From positions 1 through 36,225 of the forward strand of contig CADCCQ010000020.1 of assembly GCA_902799955.1 (NCBI GenBank): a DNA stretch of 36,225 nt, written 5' to 3'. The notes under the pieces are model-generated. The model was not told where the DNA came from. It did no database searches and worked only from the letters and a program-made list of their open reading frames with translations. This DNA is from an uncultured bacterium (GTDB lineage Bacteria > Verrucomicrobiota > Kiritimatiellia > RFP12 > UBA1067). Shown piece after piece: positions 1 to 7,104 of this stretch; position 1 is the stretch's first letter, and each line of letters opens with the position of its first letter. Both the position numbers and the translations under genes were made by a program.

Positions 1-40
1 CATTTCGTTTTGTCCTTTTTTGAATGAGAGTTTTTGGCAT

Positions 41-104
41 GGTAGGGACGGCACCCCCGTGCCGTCCGCGGCGGTCGCGGCGGTCGCGGGGCGACCGCCC
101 TACC
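41..104. repeat. REP-like palindromic element
   Basis: A 64-bp noncoding stretch just past the AAA ATPase stop is bounded by a perfect 7-bp inverted repeat, GGTAGGG (41-47) and CCCTACC (98-104). Inside is a perfect 9-bp hairpin, 46-54 with 59-67, loop CCCC. A second GC-rich foldback sits around 71-97. No T-run follows the hairpin on either strand, so it is not a classical terminator. The string ACCGCCCTAC at its right end also occurs in the mreC-mreB spacer near 19185, which hints at a dispersed family. Confidence 0.55.
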
Positions 105-107
105 GGT

Positions 108-2291
108 TCAGCCGGCGAAGCCGATGGCGGCGGAGTGGTCGCCGTCCTTCTTGACGGCGCACTCCTCCTTCAGGGCCGCGATGCGGTCGAGGTTCGTGAC
201 GGCGTCGCCGAGGTAGAACTGCTCCTGGCGCACGGTGCGGAAGTCGCCGGGCGCGAGATTGCGGAGCTGGCGCAGCTCGGCGAGCTCCCCGTCCGCGAGC
301 GTGGTCTTGAACATGCGCTCGAAGAAGGACTTCTTCCCGGCGTCGTCAAGGTAGCCGAACTCCAGCTTGAACGTGAAGCGGCGCATCGTCGCCGGGTCGA
401 GGTTCCTCGAGAAGTTCGTGGCGGCCACCATGATGCCGTCGAAGTTCTCCATCTGCTGGAGGAGCTCGTTCACCTGGGTGATTTCCCAGCTGCGGGTCGC
501 GTTCGAGCGGTCCTGGAGGAGGCCGTCCACCTCGTCGAAGAAGAGGATGGCGTGCTCGGCCTCGGCGCGGCGGAACGCCTTGGCGATGTTCTGCTCGCTC
601 TCCCCCACCCACTTCGAGAGGAGGTCGCTGCCCTTCACGACCACGACCCGGCGGTCGAGCTCCCTGCCGAGGTACTTGACGAACTCGGTCTTGCCCGTGC
701 CGGGGGATCCGAAGAGGAGGATGTTCATCCGGGGCTTGTCCTCGGACGCCGCGCCGAAGCCGGCGTCGAGGTAGTTGCGCGCGGCCTTCACGACGCGGTC
801 GAGGCCGACCTTGCCCTTGATGTTGAGGCCCTCGAGCGAGTAGTCCTTCGCGGGGAGGAAGTCGTTCTCGTCCTTCACGCCCATGAGCCTGCAGTGCGGC
901 TTCATGAGGGTCGCCACAAGCTCGTCCACCTTCTCGGGGGCGGGCGCCATGCGCTTCACGTTCGAGAGCACGGTGGAGATTCCGCCCGCGCTAGTCGCGT
1001 ACTTCGCGGCGTACTCCTCGATTTTCGCCTCGGGGACGAGCGCCTCCAGGCCGTGCTTCGCCACCTGGTTGCGCCAGATGGCCACGCGCTGGCCGTTGTT
1101 CAGGCGCTCGAAGCAGATGGAGTAGTCGAAGCGGCGGCGGACGGACTCGTCCATCGCCCCGGCGGGCGCGTTGGATATCCACACCGCCGGGATGCGCATG
1201 TCGTCGAGGATGGTGTTCATCACGCCCTTCTCGGTGGACTTCCCGCCCGTGTCGAACCCGAAGAGGCCGAAGAGGCCGACCCCGCACGAGCTGCCGCGCA
1301 GCAGCTCGTCCGCCTCGTCCACAATCATCAGGCTCTCCGCGGGGTCCTCCTGCATGTTGCAGACCTGGATGCCCATCATGCGCGCCTCGGACTTCATGTT
1401 CCGTCCGTCGTCGTCGCCCTGGCGGACCTCCCAGGCCATGCGGCCGAGCTCCTTCGCGAGCGAGCGGGCGAAGGAGGTCTTGCCCGTGCCGGGCGCGCCG
1501 TAGAGGAGGATGTTGCACTTCCCGCCGCTCGCGGCAATCATGCGCTTGAGGACCTCGCCGTCCTTCGCGGCGAGCTCGCCGAAGAACTCCCATGGCAGGA
1601 CGTCCTTCTTGTCGCTCTTCGTATAGAAGCGGCGCTCTATGGTCTCGTCGGACGTGCCGTCCATGTAGCCGCAGAGAGTCCGGCGGCTGAAGTCGTAGTC
1701 CTCGTCGATGAGGTTGTACTTGAGGAGCGTCCCCTTGGCCGAAAGGGCCTTCACGACCTCCTCGTAGGAGCGGTCGAGCGCCATGGCGTAGTAGAGCGGC
1801 TTCTCACGGTTCTCCACGCGGCTCGGCCAGCTGAAGCACGTCTGGTCGCGGACGTATGCGAGCGTGAGGATGTCGGCCTCCAGCTCGTCCAGCTTCAGGA
1901 CGCGCACCAGCTCCGCGAAGCGGCGGGCAACGATGTCCTCGCCGGACTCGGCGCCGTCCGACTCCATGTACTCGCGCGCCGCGTCGAGCACCGCGCGGCA
2001 CTTGTTGCGCGAGTCCTCGTTGTTCCAGAGCGCGAAGAACACGTCGTCCAGGGTGTCCTCCAGGTCGAGGCGGGCGGCGCGCGACTTCGCGTGCCTCATC
2101 TCCTCCAGCTCGGCCGGCGTGTAGGCCGCCTCTATCAGCTCGACCGCCCTGTCGTGGTCGAAGCAGTTGCGCACGACGTCGAAGAAGTCATTGTCGCGGC
2201 AGTCCTGGTCGTAGTTCTTGACCATGTTCCCCCAGTACTTCAGGAGCCTGCGGAACAGATAGTTCTGCTTTACCTGCTTGAATTTCGCCAT
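108..2291 (-). CDS. Double-AAA-domain ATPase
   Basis: A 727-aa cytoplasmic ATPase with two AAA modules. Module 1 has Walker A GAPGTGKTS near residue 267 and Walker B MIVDEADELL near 323. Module 2 has Walker A GSPGTGKTE near 531 and Walker B ILFFDEVDGLL near 580, followed by a QMENFDGIMVAATN sensor stretch. This is the Cdc48/SpoVK-type AAA fold, which usually remodels or unfolds proteins; the substrate is unknown. The N-terminal 250 residues match no domain I recognise. The start is the ATG after a GGAAGGGAAGAG purine tract; an upstream in-frame ATG lies close to the clpP end. It follows clpP by 29 bp on the same strand, so co-transcription is likely. A glycine- and phenylalanine-rich loop (VGLFGLFGF, near residue 340) lies between Walker B and the sensor of module 1. 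Confidence 0.85.
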   Translation of the reverse strand: MAKFKQVKQNYLFRRLLKYWGNMVKNYDQDCRDNDFFDVVRNCFDHDRAVELIEAAYTPAELEEMRHAKSRAARLDLEDTLDDVFFALWNNEDSRNKCRAVLDAAREYMESDGAESGEDIVARRFAELVRVLKLDELEADILTLAYVRDQTCFSWPSRVENREKPLYYAMALDRSYEEVVKALSAKGTLLKYNLIDEDYDFSRRTLCGYMDGTSDETIERRFYTKSDKKDVLPWEFFGELAAKDGEVLKRMIAASGGKCNILLYGAPGTGKTSFARSLAKELGRMAWEVRQGDDDGRNMKSEARMMGIQVCNMQEDPAESLMIVDEADELLRGSSCGVGLFGLFGFDTGGKSTEKGVMNTILDDMRIPAVWISNAPAGAMDESVRRRFDYSICFERLNNGQRVAIWRNQVAKHGLEALVPEAKIEEYAAKYATSAGGISTVLSNVKRMAPAPEKVDELVATLMKPHCRLMGVKDENDFLPAKDYSLEGLNIKGKVGLDRVVKAARNYLDAGFGAASEDKPRMNILLFGSPGTGKTEFVKYLGRELDRRVVVVKGSDLLSKWVGESEQNIAKAFRRAEAEHAILFFDEVDGLLQDRSNATRSWEITQVNELLQQMENFDGIMVAATNFSRNLDPATMRRFTFKLEFGYLDDAGKKSFFERMFKTTLADGELAELRQLRNLAPGDFRTVRQEQFYLGDAVTNLDRIAALKEECAVKKDGDHSAAIGFAG

Positions 2292-2320
2292 CTCTCTCTT
2301 CCCTTCCTTTCCTTTTACTA

Positions 2321-2905
2321 CTACAGTACCTTGTCCACGATTCCCCATTCCTTCGCCTCGGCGGCGGACATGAAGTGGTCGCGGTCCGTATCATTCTCAA
2401 CGTCCTCGAGCCTCTTTCCTGACGTCTCCGCGAGGATTTCGTTGAGAATCCCCTTGAGGCGCAGTATCTCGCGCGCCGTGATTTCGATGTCGCTCGCCTT
2501 CCCCTGCGCGCCTCCCCAGGGCTGGTGCACCATGATGCGCGCGTGCGGCAGGGCGAAGCGGCGCCCCTTCTCGCCGGACGCGAGCAGAATCGCGCCCATC
2601 GACGCCGCCTGCCCCACGCAGTACGTCGCCACCGGACACTTCACCATCTTCATCGTGTCGAGGATGGCAAGACCCGCCGTGACGCTCCCGCCGGGCGAGT
2701 TGATGTACATCGACACCTCCTTCTTGGAGTCCTGCGCCTGCAGGAAGAGGAGCTCCGCGACCACGGCATTAGCCGTGTCGTCGTCGATTTCGCCCCCCAC
2801 GAACACTATGCGGTCCTTGAGGAGCCGCGAGTATATGTCGTACGCGCGCTCTCCGCCGCCGGTCTTCTCCACAACCATCGGAATCAGTCCTGCCCTCTCC
2901 GTCAT
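2321..2905 (-). CDS. clpP: ATP-dependent Clp protease proteolytic subunit
   Basis: ClpP, 194 aa, is the serine peptidase barrel that degrades proteins fed to it by AAA+ unfoldases. The catalytic Ser is in GQAASMGAI, the His in IMVHQPWGG, and the Asp in the segment [24 protein letters not shown] is the typical oxyanion and substrate strand. The usual N-terminal loop region is present ([23 protein letters not shown]). The chosen start is ATG at 2905, with GGGAG nine bases upstream. An in-frame ATG at 2929 has no ribosome site, and a longer frame would run into the preceding gene. It sits between a 104-aa unknown protein and a double-AAA ATPase rather than beside clpX or tig. Confidence 0.95.
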   Translation of the reverse strand: MTERAGLIPMVVEKTGGGERAYDIYSRLLKDRIVFVGGEIDDDTANAVVAELLFLQAQDSKKEVSMYINSPGGSVTAGLAILDTMKMVKCPVATYCVGQAASMGAILLASGEKGRRFALPHARIMVHQPWGGAQGKASDIEITAREILRLKGILNEILAETSGKRLEDVENDTDRDHFMSAAEAKEWGIVDKVL

Positions 2906-2933
2906 CTTCTTTGTCTCCCTTACTTTCATTTCA

Positions 2934-3248
2934 TCAAAGTCCAATGAGCTCGTCCAGGCTCTTGCCAGCATCCTCGCTGACCAGAAGGTTCTCCGCCGAA
3001 TCCGCGAGCCCGGACACATCTGGAGCTCCCGCTGCGCCCTCGTCGGCCTCGTCGTCCCGCATGTGCGCGGCGACTATCTTCTCCGCCTTCCTGCGCGTCA
3101 CACCATAGATGCGCATTACCATCCGCACCTTTATGTCCGCGAAAACATCATCCGCGGCGGGCTTCCGGCTGCGCGGGCGCGCAACCTTCTTCTCCACTGC
3201 ACCGCCGAAAAACTCGGCTGCCGTCATCCTTCTTTCTCTTCTCTTCAT
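2934..3248 (-). CDS. Small charged hypothetical protein
   Basis: A 104-aa soluble protein I do not recognise. It has a basic N-terminus, a central predicted helical stretch containing [16 protein letters not shown] (which could be a helix-turn-helix or helical-hairpin element), and an acidic C-terminal tail ending LDELIGL. There is no signal peptide or membrane segment. The start at 3248 has a strong AAGGAG five bases upstream. It leads the three-gene unit with clpP (28 bp to the ClpP start) and the AAA ATPase, so a role as adaptor or regulator of that protease pair is possible, but this rests only on position. Confidence 0.7.
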   Translation of the reverse strand: MKRRERRMTAAEFFGGAVEKKVARPRSRKPAADDVFADIKVRMVMRIYGVTRRKAEKIVAAHMRDDEADEGAAGAPDVSGLADSAENLLVSEDAGKSLDELIGL

Positions 3249-3494
3249 TCTTTCTCCTTCTTTCTGTCATTGTGACACAAGCAAGAACCATGCCAAAGCG
3301 AAATTCTTTCCGCTTTGTTCCATCTTTTTTTGCCGGCGTTCAGGATCTGACCACAACCAGTCAGATTATGAGCAAATCCTCGCGCCTGGGTTCCCCTCGG
3401 GCAGGCAGCGCCGCAGCGCCCGCGACCAGGCAACCAAGGTAATACAACAACGAGGGGAAGGAGATATTACAAGAAAAATTCATTCCACCGGCAA
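3249..3494 (-). other. Possible structured 5' leader or small RNA
   Basis: This gene-free stretch upstream of the clpP unit has a promoter-like pair on the minus strand: TTGCCG (3494-3489), 17-bp spacer, TGTAAT (3471-3466). A transcript from about 3459 would carry roughly 210 nt before the first start codon. It contains several perfect complementary segments: 3384-3389 with 3426-3431, 3398-3402 with 3418-3422, 3393-3399 with 3451-3457 (this crosses the first, so an alternative fold or pseudoknot), 3345-3351 with 3360-3366, and 3294-3300 with 3311-3317. I matched it to no known RNA family; signatures of tmRNA, SRP RNA and RNase P RNA are absent. Confidence 0.3.
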
Positions 3495-3550
3495 CCGCAG
3501 CTGAAAGTTCGGTGTCTGATGACTTTGTTGGGTGGAATGCGCTTTCAAAT

Positions 3551-3627
3551 TGGTGGACCGGGCGGGACTTGAACCCACGACCAGGAGATTATGAGTCACC
3601 TGCTCTGACCGACTGAGCTACCGGTCC
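3551..3627 (-). tRNA. tRNA with CAT anticodon (Ile2 or Met)
   Basis: A 77-nt cloverleaf including an encoded CCA end. The acceptor stem is GGACCGG/CCGGTCC, the D arm GCTC/GAGC, the T loop GTTCAAGTC, and the anticodon loop CTCATAA gives CAT. The run GACTCATAATC and the adjoining TGGTCG resemble tRNA-Ile2, whose C34 is modified to lysidine, but elongator Met cannot be excluded. The anticodon stem GGTGA/TCTCC has a T-T mismatch at pair 29:41. A tilS search and comparison with the genome's other CAT tRNAs would decide the identity. Confidence 0.9.
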
Positions 3628-3643
3628 AAAAAAGAATGCTTGT

Positions 3644-3672
3644 ATTTTACCAAAAATCCTCCGTATGTTCAA
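3644..3672 (-). promoter_or_regulatory. Promoter of the CAT tRNA
   Basis: On the minus strand, TTGAAC (3672-3667), a 17-bp spacer and TAAAAT (3649-3644) lie 17 bp before the mature tRNA 5' end. The spacing is ideal for a sigma70-type promoter, with a predicted start near 3637. Confidence 0.65.
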
Positions 3673-3700
3673 GCGGAAAATGACACGCAAAAAATAACGC

Positions 3701-3729
3701 TAGGCAAAAAGGCGATTTTCTGGTAGAAT
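3701..3729 (+). promoter_or_regulatory. Promoter of first small lipoprotein
   Basis: TAGGCA (3701-3706) and TAGAAT (3724-3729) are separated by 17 bp. The predicted start, near 3736, leaves a very short leader that still contains GGAGG before the lipoprotein ATG. Confidence 0.5.
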
Positions 3730-3749
3730 TGTCGACGGAGGAAATGGGA

Positions 3750-4007
3750 ATGAAAATGACACCACTGACACTTGCAATGGCCGCCGCGGCCGTTGCGCTC
3801 GCAGGCTGCGACTCGAGGGCGAACAAGTACGAGAACCTGTGCAGGGAGTTCGCGACACTCGTGGAGAAGGACGGCAACGGCATCAAGGCGCCGACGGAAG
3901 ACGACATCAAGCGCGAACTCGAAAGGTTCAGCGCCCTTTCGGAGGACGAGCAGGACAAGCTGATAGAGGAGGCGGAGGAGAAAATCCGCGTCAAGAAAAT
4001 TCCTTGA
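3750..4007 (+). CDS. Small lipoprotein, paralogue A
   Basis: An 85-aa lipoprotein. The signal peptide is MKMTPLTLAMAAAAVALAGC, where LAGC is the lipobox and Cys becomes the lipid-modified first residue. The mature part is about 65 residues, highly charged and predicted to be helical, with NKYENLCREF followed by EDDIKRELERFSALSEDEQD. It has no enzymatic motif and would sit as a helical peptide anchored to a membrane. The ATG at 3750 lies eight bases after GGAGG; an alternative ATG at 3744 lies closer to it. It is the tandem paralogue of the next gene, with the same KYE, CRE/TRE, DDIKRE/DDVKKE and LSEDEQDK/LSDEEKDK blocks. Confidence 0.8.
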   Translation: MKMTPLTLAMAAAAVALAGCDSRANKYENLCREFATLVEKDGNGIKAPTEDDIKRELERFSALSEDEQDKLIEEAEEKIRVKKIP

Positions 4008-4016
4008 TAATATCGC

Positions 4017-4045
4017 TGTACAAATGAAAGTCGATTTGGTATAAT
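4017..4045 (+). promoter_or_regulatory. Promoter of second small lipoprotein
   Basis: TGTACA (4017-4022), a 17-bp spacer and a perfect TATAAT (4040-4045) directly follow the stop of the first lipoprotein gene. The predicted start, near 4052, gives a leader of about 125 nt. The leader holds a complementary pair, GTCCTC (4116-4121) with GAGGAC (4144-4149), around a GC palindrome. Confidence 0.6.
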
Positions 4046-4177
4046 ATAAGCGTCAAGGGGATGCATCGGGGATGTGTTCCTGTAGACGACAAGGAAAGCA
4101 CCAAGCGACGGGAAAGTCCTCGCCGCCGCGGCGTAAGGAAAAAGAGGACAAAGTCAAAAAAGGAGGAAGTACACACA

Positions 4178-4447
4178 ATGAAGAAGATAATGATGACGCT
4201 GGTGATGGCCGTCATGGCCGTCATGCTGGCTGGATGCAGCAAGGAGAGCAAGTACGAGAGTATGACCCGTGAGGCCCACAAGCTCATAGAAGAGGGCACG
4301 AAGGGTGCAGTCAAGTTCAACGAGGATGACGTCAAGAAGGAAGTCGAGAAGTTCAAGAAGCTCTCCGATGAAGAGAAGGACAAGGCGCTCAAGGAAGCGG
4401 AAGAGGCGCTGAAGAAGATGAAGGAAGAACTGAAGAAGAAGAAATAA
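4178..4447 (+). CDS. Small lipoprotein, paralogue B
   Basis: An 89-aa lipoprotein with signal MKKIMMTLVMAVMAVMLAGC and an LAGC lipobox. The mature chain is almost entirely charged helix and ends in a Lys/Glu-rich tail (EALKKMKEELKKKK). It shares a block order with the preceding gene (SKYESMTREAHKLIEEG, then EDDVKKEVEKFKKLSDEEKD), so the two arose by tandem duplication. The start follows AGGAGG with 11 bases between. It has its own promoter and a strong terminator. The function is unknown. The size and helical character recall small envelope lipoproteins such as Lpp, but I see no heptad repeat clear enough to claim homology. Confidence 0.85.
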   Translation: MKKIMMTLVMAVMAVMLAGCSKESKYESMTREAHKLIEEGTKGAVKFNEDDVKKEVEKFKKLSDEEKDKALKEAEEALKKMKEELKKKK

Positions 4448-4493
4448 TTCCTTCACGAAGGCAAGGCAGACGAAAGAGTTACCAGCCTTGCGA

Positions 4494-4526
4494 AGCCGGC
4501 GGCAGAGAAAATGCCGCCGGCTTTTT
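4494..4526 (+). terminator. Rho-independent terminator of lipoprotein B
   Basis: A perfect 11-bp stem, AGCCGGCGGCA (4494-4504) with TGCCGCCGGCT (4512-4522), has loop GAGAAAA and runs directly into TTTT. It lies 47 bp after the lipoprotein stop on the plus strand. Confidence 0.9.
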
Positions 4527-4569
4527 CATGCGCAGTTGTCCGCTGCGCCTTTGCAGGAATGGGGGAAGA

Positions 4570-4646
4570 TGGTCGGAGCGGAGGGATTTGAACCCTCGGC
4601 CTTTTGGTCCCGAACCAAACGCGCTACCAGACTGCGCTACGCTCCG
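4570..4646 (-). tRNA. tRNA-Pro(CGG)
   Basis: A 77-nt tRNA with encoded CCA. The acceptor stem is CGGAGCG/CGCTCCG; the D arm has GCGCAGTCTGGTAGCGC, the proline-type pattern. The anticodon stem TTTGG/CCAAA encloses TTCGGGA, giving CGG, and the T arm is GAGGGTTCAAATCCCTC. The first pair C1-G72 is typical of bacterial tRNA-Pro. Confidence 0.97.
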
Positions 4647-4679
4647 AAAAGTAGATGCCTGATGTACAGGTCGACGTAT

Positions 4680-4709
4680 ATTATATCAAAACTTCCACTT
4701 GAAAGTCAA
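4680..4709 (-). promoter_or_regulatory. Promoter of tRNA-Pro
   Basis: On the minus strand, TTGACT (4709-4704), an 18-bp spacer and TATAAT (4685-4680) lie about 33 bp before the tRNA. Its -35 box shares base 4704 with the -35 box of the divergent nucleosidase promoter. Confidence 0.65.
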
Positions 4710-4726
4710 CAGGGAAATGGTATAAT
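4699..4726 (+). promoter_or_regulatory. Promoter of nucleosidase gene, leaderless
   Basis: TTGAAA (4699-4704), a 16-bp spacer and a perfect TATAAT (4721-4726) are followed by only seven bases (GTCTAGC) before the ATG at 4734. A start site seven bases past the -10 box would be the A of the ATG itself. No Shine-Dalgarno sequence fits in the gap. Confidence 0.65.
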
Positions 4727-4733
4727 GTCTAGC

Positions 4734-5372
4734 ATGAAGACATTCGTGATAGCTATGGACTGCGAGGCGGAGGCGGTGACGCGCCACCTCGCCGAACCAA
4801 GGGAGGAGACTCTGTACGGCCGCCGCGTGGTGCGCGGCACGCTGAACGGAGAGGACACCGCCGTGATCGTGTCCGGGATCGGCAAGGGCAACGCGGCCGC
4901 CGCGACGCAGCTGGCGCTGCAGCTCTCGGGCGGGGCGCCGGTGATGAACATAGGCGTCGTCGGCGCGGTCGACGACTCGATGAGCGTCGGCGACCTCTTC
5001 GAGGTCTCGGCGGCCGTCCAGTACGACTTCGACCTGACGGCGATCAACGGCACCGAGATGGGCACGCTCAACGAGCGCACGTCGCCGTACATCCCGTGCG
5101 CGGCGGCGGGCCGCCTGCCGGCGAAGATCCTCGGCTCCGGAGACCGGTTCAACGACAGCGCGGAGGACAACGCCCTCCTGCGCCGGCTCGGGATCGGGAT
5201 AAGGGACATGGAGGGCGGCGCAATCGCCCACGTCTGCGAACTAGCGGGCGTACCGTGCTCCATGTGGAAGTGCGTCAGCGACGTGTACGGCTCGGGCGCG
5301 ACGCCCGGGCAGTACAAGGAGAACCTCGCGGCCTGCATCGAGCGCCTCGCCGCGTTCGCGGCCACGCTCTAG
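4734..5372 (+). CDS. MTA/SAH nucleosidase-family protein
   Basis: A 212-aa cytoplasmic protein of the PNP/UDP phosphorylase fold, closest to methylthioadenosine/S-adenosylhomocysteine nucleosidases, which cleave adenine from these by-products of SAM use. Visible family features are an N-terminal MDCEAEAV (position of catalytic Glu12 in E. coli MtnN), VSGIGKGNAAAATQL, the purine/ribose motif MEGGAIAHVC near residue 159 (compare VEMEATAIAHVC), and SDV near 181, where the Asp is the expected acid. It is somewhat shorter than the usual 230 aa. Futalosine hydrolase (MqnB) is an alternative in the same fold, and no neighbour supports either choice. Start at 4734 is favoured by the promoter; an in-frame ATG at 4725 overlaps the -10 box. 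Confidence 0.85.
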   Translation: MKTFVIAMDCEAEAVTRHLAEPREETLYGRRVVRGTLNGEDTAVIVSGIGKGNAAAATQLALQLSGGAPVMNIGVVGAVDDSMSVGDLFEVSAAVQYDFDLTAINGTEMGTLNERTSPYIPCAAAGRLPAKILGSGDRFNDSAEDNALLRRLGIGIRDMEGGAIAHVCELAGVPCSMWKCVSDVYGSGATPGQYKENLAACIERLAAFAATL

Positions 5373-5402
5373 CGGCGTGCCCGCCGCGATGCCGCGCCGC
5401 CG

Positions 5403-7061
5403 CTACTGCTGCGGCGCCGTCGCGATGCCGTTCTGCTGCGCGACAAGCCCCGCGCCGCCGTACATCCGGCGGAGCTTGGGCTTCTCTATCTTCCCAGTGG
5501 GGTTCCTGGGGACGTCGGCGAAGATCACCTTCCTCGGGCGCTTGTAGCGCGGAAGGCCCATGCAGAACGAGTTGACGTCGTCCTCCGTGAGCGTCATGCC
5601 GTACTTGACGGACACGATCGCCGCGGCGATCTCGCCGAGCCTGGCGTCGGGGAGGCCGATGACGGCGACGTCCCTGACGGCGGGGTGCGCGCGCAGGAAG
5701 TCCTCTATCTGCACGGGGTAGAGGTTCTCGCCGCCTGTTATGATGACGTCCTTCGCGCGGTCGACGAGGTAGATGAAGCCGTCGCGCTCCTCGGCCATGT
5801 CGCCCGTGAGGAGCCAGCCGCCCTCCTTGAGGATCTCAGCCGTCGCCTCCGGGTTGTGGTAGTATTCGCGCATCACGCCGGGGCCGCGCAGGGCGAGCTC
5901 GCCGACCTCGCCGGGCGCGACGGGCGTCGCGCCGTCCGACTTGACGATCTTCGTCTCCCATCCGAACCCGGCGACGCCGATCGCGCCCACGTGGTCGACG
6001 TTCTCGATCCCAAGATGCACGGCGCCGGGTCCGGTGGACTCCGAAAGGCCGTAGTTTGTGTCGTAGTCATGGTGCGGGAACACGCCCTTCCAGCGCTTGA
6101 TGAGCGCCGGCGGAACCGGCTGCGCGCCGATGTGCATGAGCCGCCACTGCGAAAGCCCGTACTCCTCCAGCTTCACGTCGCCGCGGTCGATCGCGTCGAG
6201 GATGTCCTGCGCCCACGGGACGAGGAGCCAGACTATCGTGCACTTCTCCTCGCTCACGGCGCGGAGTATCCACTCCGGCTTCACGCCCTTCAGGAGGACG
6301 GCCCGCCCGCCCACGAGGAAGCTTCCGAACCAGTGCATCTTCGCGCCGGTGTGGTACAGCGGGGGGATGCAGAGGAACGTGTCCTCCCTCGTCTGGCCGT
6401 GGTGGTTCTGCTCGACCCTGCAGCTGTGCATGAGGGCCTTGTGCTGGAGCACGATCGCCTTCGGGAAGCCCGTCGTGCCGGACGAGAAGTAGATTGCCGC
6501 GTCGTCCTCGCCCTTCATGGGCACGGCGGGCGTCCGCGAGGACGCGTACGACACGAGGTTGCTGTAGCTCTCGGCGAAGCTGGGGCAGTCGCCGCCGACG
6601 TAGAGCCGCATCTTCAGGCGCGGAACGCGGTCGGCGATCTCCTCGACGCGTCCGATGAACTCCGGGCCGAAGACTAGCACGTCGGCGTCCGCCAGCTCAA
6701 GGCAGTACTTTATCTCGTCGGCCGTGTAGCGGAAGTTCAGCGGCACGGCCATGCAGCCCGCCTTCAGGACGCCGAAGTAGATCGGAAGCCACTCCAGGCA
6801 GTTCATGAGCAGAATCGCGACCTTGTCCCCGCGCCTCATGCCGCGCGAGAGGAGGAAGTTCGCGAACCTGTTCGCCTTTTCGTTGAACTGCGCCCATGTC
6901 AGCTCGCTTCGGAACGCCTCGATGGGCGACCCCTCGACGAGGGAGTACTCGCGCCAGGTCGTGTGCCTGGCCTCCAGCTCCTGCGGGTTTATCTCGACGA
7001 GCGCGACGTCCGACGGCCATTCGGCCGCGTTGCGCTCAAGTATCTCCGTTATGTTCTCCAT
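5403..7061 (-). CDS. AMP-forming acyl-CoA synthetase
   Basis: A 552-aa member of the ANL superfamily, which activates a carboxylic acid to an acyl-AMP and transfers it to CoA. Motifs in order are the P-loop IYFSSGTTGFPKAIVLQ near residue 192, the A5 motif NYGLSEST near 337, A7 LLTGDMAE near 420, A8 hinge DRAKDVIITGGENLYP, and the C-terminal catalytic Lys in PTGKIEKPKLRR near 527. It most resembles medium- and long-chain fatty acid-CoA ligases; the actual acid cannot be read from sequence. AAGGGAG precedes the ATG. It lies 43 bp after the thioredoxin-fold gene and may be the last gene of the long envelope unit. It converges with the nucleosidase gene across 30 bp. Confidence 0.93.
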   Translation of the reverse strand: MENITEILERNAAEWPSDVALVEINPQELEARHTTWREYSLVEGSPIEAFRSELTWAQFNEKANRFANFLLSRGMRRGDKVAILLMNCLEWLPIYFGVLKAGCMAVPLNFRYTADEIKYCLELADADVLVFGPEFIGRVEEIADRVPRLKMRLYVGGDCPSFAESYSNLVSYASSRTPAVPMKGEDDAAIYFSSGTTGFPKAIVLQHKALMHSCRVEQNHHGQTREDTFLCIPPLYHTGAKMHWFGSFLVGGRAVLLKGVKPEWILRAVSEEKCTIVWLLVPWAQDILDAIDRGDVKLEEYGLSQWRLMHIGAQPVPPALIKRWKGVFPHHDYDTNYGLSESTGPGAVHLGIENVDHVGAIGVAGFGWETKIVKSDGATPVAPGEVGELALRGPGVMREYYHNPEATAEILKEGGWLLTGDMAEERDGFIYLVDRAKDVIITGGENLYPVQIEDFLRAHPAVRDVAVIGLPDARLGEIAAAIVSVKYGMTLTEDDVNSFCMGLPRYKRPRKVIFADVPRNPTGKIEKPKLRRMYGGAGLVAQQNGIATAPQQ

Positions 7062-7104
7062 TTCATCTCCCTTGGATTGGCGTTGTCCGGCGGACGCCCC
7101 GCCG

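Noticed and set aside
46..67. Terminator for the AAA ATPase gene
   Set aside because: The hairpin is strong, but no T-run follows it on the minus strand, and the larger palindromic layout explains it better.
2906..3019. N-terminal extension of ClpP
   Set aside because: The extra residues overlap the upstream gene and lack similarity to ClpP; the ATG at 2905 has its own ribosome site.
24..3275. A 1083-codon open frame on the plus strand
   Set aside because: It lies antisense to clpP and the AAA ATPase, whose motifs are intact. Its Leu/Val/Glu/Arg-rich translation is the usual reverse shadow of a GC-rich gene.
3294..3330. Rho-independent terminator on the plus strand (hairpin plus T7)
   Set aside because: The T-run is seven bases away from the stem and no plus-strand transcript ends there.
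3331..3470. 6S, SRP or RNase P RNA gene
   Set aside because: None of the conserved signatures of these RNAs could be found on either strand; only local hairpins are present.
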